DNA of 64,000 nucleotides from Hydra vulgaris (GCF_038396675.1 NC_088920.1:65615001-65679000), one strand, 5' to 3'; positions 47,291 through 59,844 are shown, numbered from the stretch's first letter. Notes: generated from the sequence alone by a model not told the origin. Translations and numbers: made by a program.

Positions 47291-48515
47291 AACTTTATTA
47301 AAATAATTCCATTAAATTGTAGCTTTTATAGGCATGATTATATGATTGAGAATAACTATGATGTTGAAACAATTAAAATGATGACTAGTGGAAATTAATT
47401 TGAATGTTTAAGATCAAAAATGTTTACATCCGACAGATGAAAACCTAGTTTTTTTATAAAATTGTTTTTATAATAACTTTTTTAATAATTTTCAAAAAAT
47501 ATTTTTGAAAGTTATTAAAAAAGTTGGATATTTTTAGGAGAAACAAATTTTAAAACAATAAATTAATTAGTTTTGCAGAATATTTAAAGTTAACACAACA
47601 GTATTGTATTTAGAAGGTTATATAATAGAATTTGAAGTATTTTATTCAAACAATGATTGCAAACTCTTCATGCGAGTTTATATACAAATATAAAATTTAT
47701 GTCTGATGAACTTAAAGTTAAAATTTTAATACAGTAAAACCTACATACAGTAGACAGTATCTTTTTTAACTTCGTTAGGTGTGCCTTATGAAAATGATGC
47801 TATTGCATTGCTTTGTTAATAAAGTTTTTAGTTAAACTTTCGTTTACGAAACATTAAGTTAGGAAATATTAAACGTGAAAGTTCATGTATTGCTCGGGGG
47901 TGTGGAAATTATGAAATATCTGTTTGGGGCAGGGAGTTATGAAATGTTCCGTAAAAACCGATACGAAACAAAACAAGTTTATTTTGTTTCGTAAATAACA
48001 GTACAAATCAAACAATAATTTCATGTTTCGTAACAACATTATGCGAAACGAAACAAGATTTACGTGTTTCGTATAAATGTGACACAAAACAATATGATAT
48101 TTTTTGTTTCGTAAAAACGGAACGAAACGAATATTCACATTTTGTACTGTTTCAAACCGAACTTCCGAGAGGGTACGAGCAGACGCAGACCCTTAGACGC
48201 AACACAACACTGTTATCTAAGCGCTTCTATATAGTATTGCTATTATATTAATTTTTGAATATGAGCGAGACAAATTTATTACAAAAATACGCCTTTTTAT
48301 TGTGTGCATGCTGTGTGCCTTTTTAAAATGTGTGCATGCTTGCATTCTGTTATACTAATAATTCGAAAACTTTCCTACATAAAAATATTTAAAAAAATTT
48401 AAAATCAAATGAAGTAAAGACTCTTTTTTTATTAAGATTTCTTATGTTTTTAACAATAAACATTGCTTGCACTGTATAGTCCTCAAGGCAAAACAATCAA
48501 AAAAAACGTTGACAT

Positions 48516-49740
48516 TTAACTTGACATGCTCAATTTATCAAATTGATAGACACCCAAACCATCGCCGCATCTCTTAGCGTTGGTAATCAACTTGGCAATT
48601 TCATTGATTGACTTAACTTGCTCATCCAAGAATTCTGTTTCTAAGAAATCGCACAAATGGGGATCGCTGTGTTTTCCAGCAATGGCATGGACATTCAGCA
48701 ACGACTCGTTTACTTTCTTTTCCAATTCAAGCGCTGCTTCTAAGGCTGACACTGGCGTACTTACTTGAAATTGGGGAGCTTGAACATCCTTACAAACTAC
48801 GCGACCACCACGTTTATTCAGGTATTTCATTAGCTAAAAATTAAAGAAATATTGTTTGTAAAAATTAAAAGTTTTTTAAACATGATTGAAACAGACATTA
48901 AAAATGACTCTTACTTTCTGAGCATGTTCACGTTCTTCATCTGCTTGATGCTTAAAAAACTTGAAGTATCCGTCTAATGCAACATCATCTTGATCAAAAT
49001 GATAGGCCTGAAAAATTTTATATTTTAATATTTATTAGACTACCCATATTTATAATATATTTTATGTATAATATATTATAACATTTATATTTTCAGAACA
49101 ATTTCAGAGTAATTATTGATACAGAATAATTATTGATTACTATTAAAAACTTTTTCATTTAATAATAATAAATGTTTTCTCATTTCGCAAAAAAAATTTT
49201 TTTAAATGTTCTTCATTTGGTAATTTAAAATAGAAAGAACCATTTAAAAATTGTCTTACTTTTCAATGGCATAATAAAAATAATTATTAATTTATACTGT
49301 TTAACTTCATGCATATTTATGAAAGGTCGAATTTAAATTTTTTCACAAAAATATAATTTATAAAATTCAAAAGTATCTAAACGTTTGTATACAAAAGCGT
49401 TATTACAAATATTACTAACAGAAACCAAACAATTTGTTCACCCTCACAACAGCATTACTCAACAAAATAAATCAAGCAAGGAAGATAAAGATTGGCGCAA
49501 AACTTTTAAAACTTATTATAAAAATTTAGAAACTTTATCAAAGGCACTATAAAAGTTTTGAATTATTAAAAAATAAAAGCTTTTTGCTAACAACAAATCG
49601 AAAAACGTACGAATTAAAAAAAAAAAGCATGAACTTACCATAGAAAGATACTGGTAACTTGCATACAACTCCATGTTTATTTGGTTGTTAATAGCATCTT
49701 CACTTTCTTGGTGAAAGTTTTGTCTGCATTGAGAAACCAT
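48516..49740 (-). CDS. FTH1: Ferritin heavy-chain-type subunit, copy B (3 exons)
   Basis: This second complete ferritin gene encodes 170 residues. Exons on the minus strand: 49740-49639, 49007-48915 and 48833-48516, with the same sizes and codon-boundary introns as copy A. The N-terminus is [15 protein letters not shown] and the ferroxidase residues E24, Y31, E58/E59, H62, E103 and Q137 are all kept, so it should be an active iron-oxidising subunit. Differences from copy A by hand count: D10H, R11Q, C37H, A46D, S56A, I67M, Q70L, Q76R, Y79C, E90S, D101E, N127D, S131T, N135D, E139K. The changes look conservative or lie on the surface, and coding is undamaged, pointing to selection on both copies. 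Intron 1 is about 630 bases and lacks the MITE. A possible AATAAA lies at 48428-48433. The 3' UTR shares a well-conserved block with copy A (48464-48497). Confidence 0.96.
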
Positions 49741-49795
49741 GATTTTTATGTTTGAGTAATGTTTTAAGTTTAAGATACAAATATTAAAACACCGC

Positions 49796-49823
49796 GCTGG
49801 TTCTAACACTGTAGAAGCACAAC
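49796..49823 (-). promoter_or_regulatory. Iron-responsive element, ferritin B 5' UTR
   Basis: Identical over all 28 bases to the element of copy A: lower stem GTTG/CAGC, internal loop TGC/C, upper stem TTCTA/TAGAA, loop CAGTGT. It ends 55 bases before the ATG. The flanking UTR has diverged and changed length, so the identity is likely maintained by function. Confidence 0.9.
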
Positions 49824-49855
49824 AAAGTTTTAATGAATTTTGAAGATGTACGAAA

Positions 49856-49956
49856 ATTTATAGACAAAAATCACGTGATAAAATTATTTTGATTGGTTAA
49901 AAATGATTTAACTGTATTACTGTTGGTTAAAAACAATGTTATAGCAATTTGATTGG
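49856..49956 (-). promoter_or_regulatory. Ferritin B core promoter (TATA, E-box, CCAAT)
   Basis: Minus-strand TATAAAT (49862-49856), CACGTG (49872-49877), and CCAAT boxes at 49892-49896 and 49952-49956. Order and spacing match copy A within a few bases while the DNA between has changed, which supports these as the working elements. Confidence 0.7.
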
Positions 49957-50209
49957 CCAAGTTTGATTGCTTTGAAAACCCATTTCTCGATTTTTTTCGA
50001 TTTTACTCGATTTTTAAAACTATGTTTCTGAGAAACCTTAAAAATCTTTAAGAACACTTGAAGATGTAAAGTTATGGATTGCCAACGTTCTAATTTAAAT
50101 TTCTATGATTCAAGTTCGTTGCAAATATACTTCATAAGTACTATATAATTGTGAATAAATCTTTATTATTCGGTTTTTAAATGCAGTTCAGTGCCGTCTT
50201 TTGAGCAAC

Positions 50210-50555
50210 AAATCGCTGTTAATTATGCTATATGTTATGCCAACGATTACTTCGCGCTTTGCGTTGCGCTCACTTTTGACGCATTGTTTTGCGCCATCGA
50301 TTACTTAGGCGCGTTTTGTTGTATTAACAATCATTTTGACACGTTTTTTGTGCTAACATTCGATTTTACGAGTTTTGTCGGGTTAACAACTAGTTTCTCC
50401 ACACAAAAAAAAATATCCACAACTGTTACATTCTCCTCTGGAGTCTTCAGAAGGTAAGTTTAGCGAAATGATAAAGAAAAAAATTTATTATTACCGGAAC
50501 TTTATTATTAACGGATATTCAGGTGCTAAAAAGTTTGATACTTTTCTACATAAGC
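50210..50555. other. Extra ~330 bp in copy B, relatively GC-rich
   Basis: Copy A goes directly from its GCCAATCACTTG segment to TATCTACAGAAAACCTAGC (about 18190-18270). Copy B has about 330 additional bases here with repeated CGATTACTT..GCGC and GTTAACAA motifs. An 88-codon frame crosses it, but nothing in it looks like a known protein. Either an unrecognised insertion in B or a loss from A. Confidence 0.5.
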
Positions 50556-51620
50556 TATCTTTAGAAAACCTAGCAGCAAATTAATCATATTACATTTTTA
50601 TTTGAAAATAATTTTTCATTCAGATTTAAAAATTGTGGAATAAAAATATTCAAAAGTAGTTAAAAAGTTTGAATAAAAAATTGAACAGAAATATTTCAAA
50701 TCAAAGTCATGCTTTATGCCAAAGGGTTAAATGATTTATAAGAAACCAATGTTCGTGTTTACTTCGTATGCTTATAGTTTTATTAGGCTAAAGTGTATAA
50801 TAGAGTATAAAATGAATGTTAAATATAAAATATACCAAAGTATATATGTAAATTATATGTAACAGAACATATATACAAAGCATATATAATTAAATATATA
50901 ATAAGTCTTTTAAAAAATATAAATAATCTAGTATGTGCTAATTCATCACAATAATCTTTTAATGATAAATGCGTTTAATCATGCGTTAATTCAATTCATA
51001 CTTAAATCTTCACAACCTGGTCTCTGGTAATAAAAATTTAATATGATAACTGTTTATGAAAATATACAATATATTATAACGATTCAATAAGTCTTGTGAT
51101 GTGTCTTAAAAAAATATCATATGCTAATATAAAAAAAATAATTATGTTTTTGTCCAAAAAAAATTTAAAGTTATTGAAACATAAAAATTACTTATTAGAT
51201 CACTCAATAAAAATAAAAATAAAAATTATATAGCTTAAAACGATTAACAAAATTACGCGACTTCATATCTGCATTTACATTATTTTCAGTGCGCATGTCA
51301 AGCAATTTTGATATACAATGCTAGATCTTGCTTTTTTATTTATCGCTGATGTATATTTGTGTAAGCAAATATCCATATTCATTACGAAGTGAAGGCACTA
51401 CAAGCGGTGCAACCGCACCGAGCGCATGGGCGTCAAAAGTCTGAAAATTATTTTCTTGTTCTATTTTTATTTTTAAGTTGAAAAATTATAAAGTTAAAAC
51501 TTAATGTTGAGTTGAAATGTACGAAAACTATTATTTTTATAACTTATTTATATAACTATTTCATGGCATTATGCCAACAAACAATCAATGTAAATATTTA
51601 TAGTTTATCTATCGGGCAGG

Positions 51621-53640
51621 GAACGTCTAGGTTTTCGAATCACCGTTTCTCGAATATCCTCAACACTGTTTAGCTTACGTCATTAATTAATGAAATGGCG
51701 TATTGTCTTGATGACTTCAAGTTGATCGTTTGTCCGAATATTGCCTTACTCTACTGAAAAAAATCTATTTTTTGAACAAAACTTTACTCTATTAAAACTT
51801 TGAATGAAAAAAAGTAGTAGGTTTTTTAAGATTGAAAATCAAAAAAAAAAATCAAATCAAATCGTTTTTTCAATAATGAACTACTTAAGTAATATAACGA
51901 TAGATTTAAGTAATATTTTTTTATAAATGTAATTAAGTAATATATAATACATCGTAGATAGCTAACTTTATTAAAAATCATTTTTTAACAAAGCGGTGTG
52001 GGCAATTTTTTTATTTTTCCTCAGCAACGCTTTATTTATTTTGTTGCCATACAGCTAAAAAAAAATTATAAAAATAAATTAAAATAAATCAAAAAGTCAA
52101 TTAAGACGAAAGGAATAATAACAGAATTAAAAGAATTATATAGAGCATGTGAAAATGAACAACCCTCAACATTTTCATTCTTTAAAAGAATAAACTAGTA
52201 ATTTTAATATTTGTCGTTGTAGGGAGCGACGGATTTTAACTCGGCACAGGACTTGTGTTTCAGTTACTACAACTCCGATTATATCTACAAAAAATCATAA
52301 AATACTTTCGGCGAATGTTTTTATTGTAATAAAAAATGTTATGACAAATATATATTGTAGGTAACTTAAAAATTACCATTTAGATGACTCAAACATTAAA
52401 AATAAAAATTGTATAACTTAAGGCGATTAACAATTTTAGATTGCTTGACGCAAGTGAAGATATGAATTACAAATAAATTGTTTATTGCATTATGCGCGTG
52501 TCAAGGAACTTTAAAAAACAAATTGCTTGCTTTAACGCTAGATTATAAGTATATATAATAAGTTTAAACAAACGCGATGAGCAATACTGATTATGTTTAT
52601 ATTAATACATTAGTTAGGTAACCTAATTAATTGTATGATTTGCACATTCTAACATCTAGTGCAATATCTGTCCGCTTTCTCTATGCTATCTTTCTAACTT
52701 GACTTTTTCTGACTTTCACTCTAATTTCTTTGTTCTTCTCAAAATCACCTACTCTTGGTCTGCAAAGCGGGTTATGATGCTCTTTAGTGAGCTGAACTCA
52801 TCTTTGCGGGCCTTGGCAATGTAGCCTCTGTATGGCAATTAGCCGAAGGAAGATAAACCACAATACCAGCTTTAACGATGGGTAATTTTACCCTGCCAAT
52901 ATAGTTTTTGCCAATATAGTTTTTGTAGGTTTCTAACTATTTTTTTGTTTACCAAAAAAATAGTTAGAAACCTACAACATTAAAAATAATGCGATACCAA
53001 TTTTTACCCATAACAACGCTTTGTTTATTGCGTTGTTACGTGTTTCTACAATGAATATATACCACAACATGAAAAAATATCTTTTAAATTCCAATAGTAA
53101 AAAATAAATTTTGCTATTCTGTTTATTGATTTGTGTTTATTGACTCAATTCATGTGCTTCCGTTGCGCACGTGGTATACTTTGGAGCATATTTATATCCA
53201 ACACACTTAAGTGTATTGGATGGAAATTATTTGATATAAAAGTTGTTTATTTGATGCATTTTATTAAATAGGTAAAGAATTACTAACATTTGAAAAATTT
53301 TGCTGAATTATGAATACGCAGCCGCCAATGAATAAAAAAATTATGATAAATTGCAGGATGCAATTGTCGTTAATGGTTACTTTAAGTTGTGCATTAAAGT
53401 TTGATAAAAGCATAAAAAAAGTTAAAGAGTTAAGAGAGGATTGAGTGTCACAAGTAAAAAGAATTTTTAAATAAAAATAAATATACGAGTAAACTCCATA
53501 TTAGAGTAGTCCCTTGGTCTTGGAAAGTCAAATAGCACCTATCCGTCAAGACTTACAAGTATCTAAAAAAAAAAAAAAAAAAGCAAGCAAGCTGCCTTAT
53601 ATTCAATGCTAATAAAGTGCCAATCCACTGCTTAGAAAGT
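51621..53640. other. No gene; one strong hairpin
   Basis: AT-rich spacer. A hairpin with 23-bp perfect arms beginning TGTAGGTTTCTAACTATTTT lies at 52924-52976. CCAATATAGTTTTTG is doubled at 52897 and 52911. No protein-like frame. Confidence 0.55.
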
Positions 53641-54110
53641 TTAGAGTGCTGAATGTTGTTCTATATTTATAATATTTTTTTACTCATGTTTAGGTTAAAA
53701 TATCATATGCTGCCTAATTATTTTGAAGACCTTTCTTTTATAATAGATCATAAATATCAAACAAAGCATTCGTTGCTTAATTATCAGGTACCAAAAGTTT
53801 TGGTACCCGATAAAACAATCCGAATTCTCAACAACATACCGAGAGCCACATCTGTGGAACTCGTTTCTCCCAAATAATAGTAAAACTGCAATTTCAGTTC
53901 AAACTTTTAAAAGTATCTTAAAAGAACAGTTACTTGATTATGACGTAACTCAAATTCTATTTCATTTTAAATTTTTATTATATTCTCTTTTATTTTTTAA
54001 CTTTTCCTTTTTTAAAAATGCGATATCACCCTTTTCATTATTTATTTATTTATTTACACTTTTGCCGATAAATAAAAAATTTACAGTTGTAACTTATAAG
54101 TTTTTTATTT
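53640..54110 (+). pseudogene. LINE ORF2 C-terminal stub
   Basis: MFRLKYHMLPNYFEDLSFI ... YQTKHSLLNYQVPKV is followed, after a one-base shift, by RGPHLWNSFLPNNSKTAIS and VQTFKSILKEQLL. This is the final conserved region (LPxxF, TRxS-like, RGPxLWN, FKxxLK) of CR1/L2-type ORF2. AAGCCCCCAAAAATGC near 54124 may be the 3' tail remnant. Dead 5'-truncated insertion. Confidence 0.8.
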
Positions 54111-55004
54111 AGTCTTATCATTAAGCCCCCAAAAATGCTTCATTATAAATAAAATATAGTTTAACAATAAAATATATTTTCAAGTATTTTAAAGTATATA
54201 ACTTCGATTTAATATTATAAATGAAAATGTAAATATATCGCATAGCGTTTAAAATTTATAGTTTTTCAAAGAATAAGATTTAAGAACTGTTTTGTAAAAT
54301 AAAAGAAACGAAATTTAATAAAATATTAAAATGACAAAAATAACATTTAAGAATTGGCTTGAAAAATAAGAAGATATGATTTTATATAAAACACATTTTA
54401 TTGTTAGAGCAATTTATAGTTTAACTTATTTAATTAAATTTATAATACTTTTAATTGCCAATTAAGTAAAAGCAAATAAACAGTAAAAAATAAAAAGAAA
54501 AGATTAATAAATAACTATATGAAAATTAAATTTCTCAAAAAGAAGATAATCATTAAATATAATAAAATTATATGAACATATGTTGATTAATTAAGTACTA
54601 ATAATCTACAGTAATTAATTAGTTAACTATTAATTATTGATTTCTAATTTAAAGAAGCTTTATTAGATGAAATTTAATTCATTTTCAGTCAACAAAAGTA
54701 ATTGCTTAAGATTTGTTTTGAATTGGTTTAGAGAATAATTAGTTTTCGGTTCATTATTTAATATTATGTTCCGCAACTTTGGTTCTCGGTTTACAATAGA
54801 GAATTTAGTAACGGAATAATAAGTTTTGGATTGAATATAGTTATCTTCATTATTATCGTTACTTATCTTTATTACTATCGTTACTTTTTTAAGTTTTGGA
54901 TTCAATGTAGTTCATTACTATCATTACTTATCTTTAAATTTTATTTTATTTTATTTTAATTTTAAGTTGTATATTATGTATAATATTATTTTACTGATGT
55001 TGTA

Positions 55005-55103
<99 letters not shown>

Positions 55104-56675
55104 CATATGATAGCTTGTTATTTGTTTTTTAGTTTTATATTATGAAGTTGTATAAGTTTTATTATATGTTAAAATGGATAAAAAAACAAAAAGGTGCACA
55201 AAATTTTTAGTTTATTTACAAGTGAGTAAATGAGAAATCAAGTTGTCTTAAGTTTTTCCTGTGAACATAAGTTTGAGCTTTGTATTAAGCTCCAATGTTT
55301 TTGAAAACCATAGATATTATATTGATTCCAGGTAATGTTTTCATCGAGTTTATTCGATATTTTATTCTTAGATGTTAGAGATAAACACCTAAAAATCTAA
55401 TAACGGAATCTCTTCTTATTTCAATTTCATCAATAAAGAGTATCATCTGCAAACATAATACTCTTCAGATTAGTAGCTTTATTTAGATTGTTTATACAGA
55501 TTAAAAAAAGGACCAAACTATGTGGAACTCCCTAGGTTATATTTGAACAATTATTTAATAAAGTGTTGCATAAGATGACCTTTCTTTGGCATTGCTGAGT
55601 GCACCCATTAACGAACTGTACTTTTAAGTTGTGCTTTTGCAGTCTTTTCTTTGAGTGACTCTGTAATAGTAATAGGGAAACATCTCTTATTAAGTCAATT
55701 CAAAACATCTTCCACTGCAATAAGACAAAGAAAAGTCATGTTTATAATCTGCTTATCACTACTCTAGTCAAAAAGTTATATAGGATTCCAAGAATTTGGA
55801 ACAAAAAAATTTTAGACTTGAATCCTATTTTTATATTAAAATAGGATTCAATTAAAATACATAAGTTAAAAATTGTTTATAGTTATCGAAGTTTTGCCTT
55901 TTTTTTTTTGTTTAAAAATTCTATAGGTCCTATAGGACTTTTTAGGTAGGGAAAAGCATAAATTTATAACTGGTTTTATATTATTTGGGATAAGAAGACT
56001 CCCAAAAAAAGATTTCAAGCTGCGAAACAGTTGGATTAGATTTACAATCTTGAATTTTTTGCAAAACAACTTATACAAAAGTTGTTTGATATTTTACTGG
56101 TCAAAAAATGCTTCAACTCATTATGGTGTTGAATAAAAAGTTTAACAAGCGTGAAAAATAACTCTAAAAAATTGTTACAATACCTTCGTTTGATGCATTA
56201 TTTTAATTTAATGTCTAAAAAAATTTTTAAATTCATAAGTATCACCTTCAAAGTCTTTAAAACTTTTGCTGATTGCAAAAACCATCTTTAATTTCCATAT
56301 TATTTCTAAATAAATAAGCACTTTCTGACTTTAATGCTGAATTACATTAATTGACAATTTTTTCAACAGGATTCACAAACTTTGGTAATAGTAAGGTAAA
56401 CTGAAGAATTTTTGCACGATGCTTTGCGTAGTATATTTGAGGTAACCAAACATTTGTAAAATAAAAGCGAGCATTTAAAAGTATTATTAAGTATGCATCA
56501 TAAGATAATATAAAACAGCCTACTGTAATAATATTATATAGACAAAGTTATAAACTTGTATTCAAATAAGGCAAATAATTTTAATTTTAAGTAAGTTAGT
56601 TGATATTTAAATTATAAGAAGTAATATTCGAAACCCTCACCATGTTAAATCTAATATTTGAAACCCTCATCGTTA
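54111..56675. other. No gene; AT-rich with small duplications
   Basis: A ~65-bp direct repeat containing AAGTTTTGGATTSAATRTAG occurs at about 54820 and 54891. GGTTCTCGGTTTACAATAGAG-like motifs lie just upstream. The rest is near-pure AT with no protein-like frame. Confidence 0.5.
55008..55099. repeat. (AT)n microsatellite
   Basis: About 46 uninterrupted AT units. Confidence 0.97.
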
Positions 56676-57174
56676 CCCAGTGGACACACGACGTAATTTC
56701 AACGTTGATTTACGGTTGATTTTTAGTCGCGACGTCATATAACCAAAAATCAACATTTTATCAACGTTGAAAATTCGTTGAAAACGATCAACTTAACGCG
56801 ACGTTGAATCAACGTTAATTCAACGTCTATATTATGAGTTTCACCGTTCGATTTGCATTTTGAGAACTCAAATACGCATGCGTGACTTTACGAGTCATTG
56901 ATTAGGCCATCTATTGCCATTTCATAAGGTTTTGAGTTTGTCAATTTAATGATACCACATTGCTTAATTTGCGATGCATTAGCAATAAATATTAAATAGA
57001 TCATTTTTTTTATTTCATCAGTGTGTATTGCATAAAGAATTTGCTTGAATTTGTTTTAGAGTTTGTTTAAGTAAGTAGTTTTTTAGAGTTTGATTAAATG
57101 TTTTACTATGTATGTTAGTATATTTGACTATACTAATTTTATATTATAAAAATATAAAATATATATTATTAATG

Positions 57175-57294
<120 letters not shown>

Positions 57295-57309
57295 AGATAT
57301 ATATATATA

Positions 57310-57823
57310 GTCAGAAAGTCCATATTTTGTTGACAAAAAGTTAAAATTAAATTTTTTTTTTATTACATTTATTTTTTTCATTAATTGATAGACTGCCTGC
57401 CCCAACCAAACCCTCAGTCGATGTAGCAACACTCCCTTGCGGGTCAGGCTAAAAGATAGTAGATGTAGCAGCACTCCGTTGCGAGTCCACGCTATTTGTC
57501 AGTCGATATAGCAGCACTACCTTGCGAGTCAGGCTATTTGTCAGTTGATGTAGCAGCACTCCCGAGTCAGGCTATAAGATAGTCGATGCAGCAACACTCC
57601 GCGCATGATTTACAGTAAAAAATATAAAAGAAAAAAACATTTTATTAAAAAAATTAAAAATAAAAACATTTTATTAAAAAAAATTAAAATAAAAACATTG
57701 TTTATATTGTTAAAAACATTCAGAATGTTTTTAAAAACATTCTGGTCAATTAATTTTGCGTTTTTGTGGGTTTTTTAAAAAACGATCAGTTTGTTATTAA
57801 ATTAATGGTTTTAACTTTCTGAC
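57310..57823 (+). mobile_element. VNTR-bearing TIR element, copy 2 (nested)
   Basis: GTCAGAAAGT at 57310-57319 and ACTTTCTGAC at 57814-57823 are a 10-bp TIR. Inside are TAGACTGCCTGCCCCAACCA, five ~42-bp units (GATGTAGCAGCACTCC..TGCGAGTCAGGCTAT), then AAACATTTTATTAAAAAAA repeats. The 29471-29776 copy matches inverted with three units. No coding capacity and no clear target duplication. Confidence 0.8.
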
Positions 57824-58243
57824 AACTCGCAAATGTTGGACGAAAGTCAAAAGAAATTAAAAGTGACGTATGTGTTGGCGTAAGAATCACTTTTTTCCTT
57901 CCGCTCTTCCCAAATATAAAAAAAATTTAAAAATAAAAATAACAATAATAAAAATACTATAATATAGTATTATGATTATTATAGTCTATATGATATATTA
58001 TTAACATATCATATATTTTATGTATATATCATATGTTATATATAATAATATCATATATATATATAAATATATCATACATTATATGTATATATAAATATAT
58101 AAATAAATATACATATATAATATATACCGTGCAAATGAACATCGACGCCATGTTTACTAAATGCGAAGAATCACGCACTATATAACTAAATAGTGTGTTT
58201 TATGTTATTTTAATTTAGCTATTTTATTCTAAAAACTTCTACT

Positions 58244-58385
<142 letters not shown>

Positions 58386-58403
58386 CTATAAAAGTGCCTT
58401 CTG

Positions 58404-58601
58404 TTGTTTAGGGAAATGGCTACCCGGTTAAAGCGATGGAGACGGAATAATGTTTTGGTTAATGAGCTTCTTATTAGTGACATTGGTATTGATTGCTCAG
58501 CTTCATTAAATGAAAATGTCTGTAGCAGCAGCAATTGTGAGGCTACTGCAATAGTAGATTCTGAATATAATTCAGACTCTATCTTACAGGATGAAATTTA
58601 A
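58404..58601 (+). other. Small ORF inside the TIR element, uncertain
   Basis: The 65-codon frame reads [20 protein letters not shown] after an initial MFRE, then an acidic serine-rich part ([20 protein letters not shown]). It directly precedes the DUF4806-like exons in the same orientation, so it may be the N-terminal exon of the same gene. A basic-then-acidic layout is all that can be said. No family recognised. Confidence 0.35.
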
Positions 58602-58904
58602 AACTAAAAATAAAAGCAACTCAGATGAAAGCAAATTAGGAGGAAAAATAAGGGGGGAGGGGGGGTAAATATTCCGGACTTTTTCCGCAAACAATTTTTC
58701 GGATTTTTCAAATTTGACCTGGATGATCTATTATATATATATGTATAATTTTTATTGAAATTGACCTATTTCTAAAAAAAAAAAAAGTCATTGAATTTTT
58801 GAAATTTTAAAACCATTCGGAATTCCGCGGTATACGCGGTGCCATTAGGCTACCTAACCTGATATTGTATCAAAGTTTAATGTATTTATAAAAATAATAA
58901 CTTT

Positions 58905-59265
58905 TTGTTGTAGGTTGATGACCAATGGTCTACAATCAAAGTTCAACATGGCTGGCGGCAAGGGTAAAGAGAAATTTGAAGGCAAAAACATTTGTAAGGT
59001 TGTTGTTGGTAAGTCATGAGTAATGTTATCTGTTATTGAAAAACACAATTTGATGATTTGGTGCTACTTTAATTTCAAGTTCTTGCTGTACTTGTTGCAA
59101 ATTACTCAGGCAATACCTTTTATTATAGAGAGCGTCATGCTTAGTAAAGCGACTGCTACGGTTGCTGAAGTCAGAACAGATATCATGAGTTTGTTGAAAT
59201 ATGCACCCGACAGATCCAATGGTGGCGGTCGGTGCGTAAATGACGATTTGAATATGTTAATATAA
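58905..59265 (+). pseudogene. DUF4806-like exons, possibly transposon-borne
   Basis: Exon-like piece 1 reads LMTNGLQSKFNMAGGKGKEKFEGKNICKVVV split across the region 58915-59009, ending at a GTAAGT donor (59010). After an intron ending ACTCAG (59109), piece 2 reads AIPFIIESVMLSKATATVAE, then VRTDIMSLLKYAPDRSNGGG (59110-59235). The pattern (Lt-x-x-L, W/F-x-G-x-KGKxxF, L/K-C-K-V, then xxWLKxAPDR) resembles the DUF4806 domain seen in many invertebrate transposon-associated proteins. That assignment is from memory and moderate at best. No catalytic domain is present, so the host element is probably non-autonomous. Confidence 0.45.
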
Positions 59266-59436
59266 AATGTATATATAAAATGTTAACATTCTATCTATTT
59301 CTTATATAAACTCCCTTAAAATAATTTTTTGAACATGAAATTTTTAGCGCAAAATATTGCTTTTTTATTGTCTTTTTTTATCGCAATCCAAGTCGAGACA
59401 GTTTAACATATTAACGATGACAATTTAACATGGCTG

Positions 59437-59587
59437 CAGCCTATTGGATATAAGTTATATCCAATAGGCTGTATAATTTTTATTAAATGACCAAAATTTA
59501 TCGTTGAAATTAGGTTGTTTGAACGTTGTTCTAACGTCTTATCGACAATATATCAACCATATATGGTTGATATATTGTCGATAAGAC
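59437..59587. repeat. Two perfect palindromes in the element's right end
   Basis: A 16-bp-arm hairpin at 59437-59471 (CAGCCTATTGGATATA with its complement) and a 52-bp perfect palindrome at 59536-59587 (arm begins GTCTTATCGACAATATATCA). They lie just inside the CAACGTTG repeats of the right end. Confidence 0.9.
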
Positions 59588-59844
59588 GCTAAAACAACGT
59601 AATTTCAACGTTGAACTTTTAATTTTCAGTTTATCGAAGTTGAAATATGGATGATATGAAGTCGATAAGACGTTATAACAGCGTTGAAACAACGTTTTCA
59701 TCGACGTTGTTTCAACATCGTGGTTTTCAACGTCGGATTTCGTTTCCAATTCCACCAAATTTCAACGTTGTTTCAACATTGCATTTCGTCGGTTTGCGAC
59801 GTTGTTTCAACGTTATTTCAACGTCATTGTGCCCACTGGGTAAA

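Larger units (their letters stand above)
44618..48195 (-). mobile_element. hAT transposon, 3.58 kb, 16-bp perfect TIRs
   Basis: TAAGGGTCTGCGTCTG begins the element (44618-44633) and its exact complement ends it (48180-48195). The flanks are GTCGCAAC and GACGCAAC, an 8-bp target duplication with one change. Subterminal regions (44635-44880 and 47945-48150) are packed with TTTCGTA...TACGAAACAAAA repeats in both orientations. A decayed transposase lies between, on the minus strand. Confidence 0.92.
44370..51620. repeat. Segmental duplication, copy B (ferritin block)
   Basis: Counterpart of 15250-20060 in the same orientation, interrupted at 44618-48195 by a hAT element. Homology is seen on both sides of that insertion: ATATGATATGAGTAAAATAT and CATTCCAACG at the left, CTATATAGTATTG from 48227 at the right. 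So the hAT arrived after the duplication. The block ends near 51618. Confidence 0.75.

Noticed and set aside
47869-48138. 89-codon minus-strand ORF in the second hAT
   Set aside because: It is a translation of the GTTTCGTA subterminal repeats, not protein.
50191-50457. 88-codon ORF as a gene upstream of ferritin B
   Set aside because: Low-complexity F/C/T-rich translation with no motif; present only in one copy of the duplication; no splice or start context.
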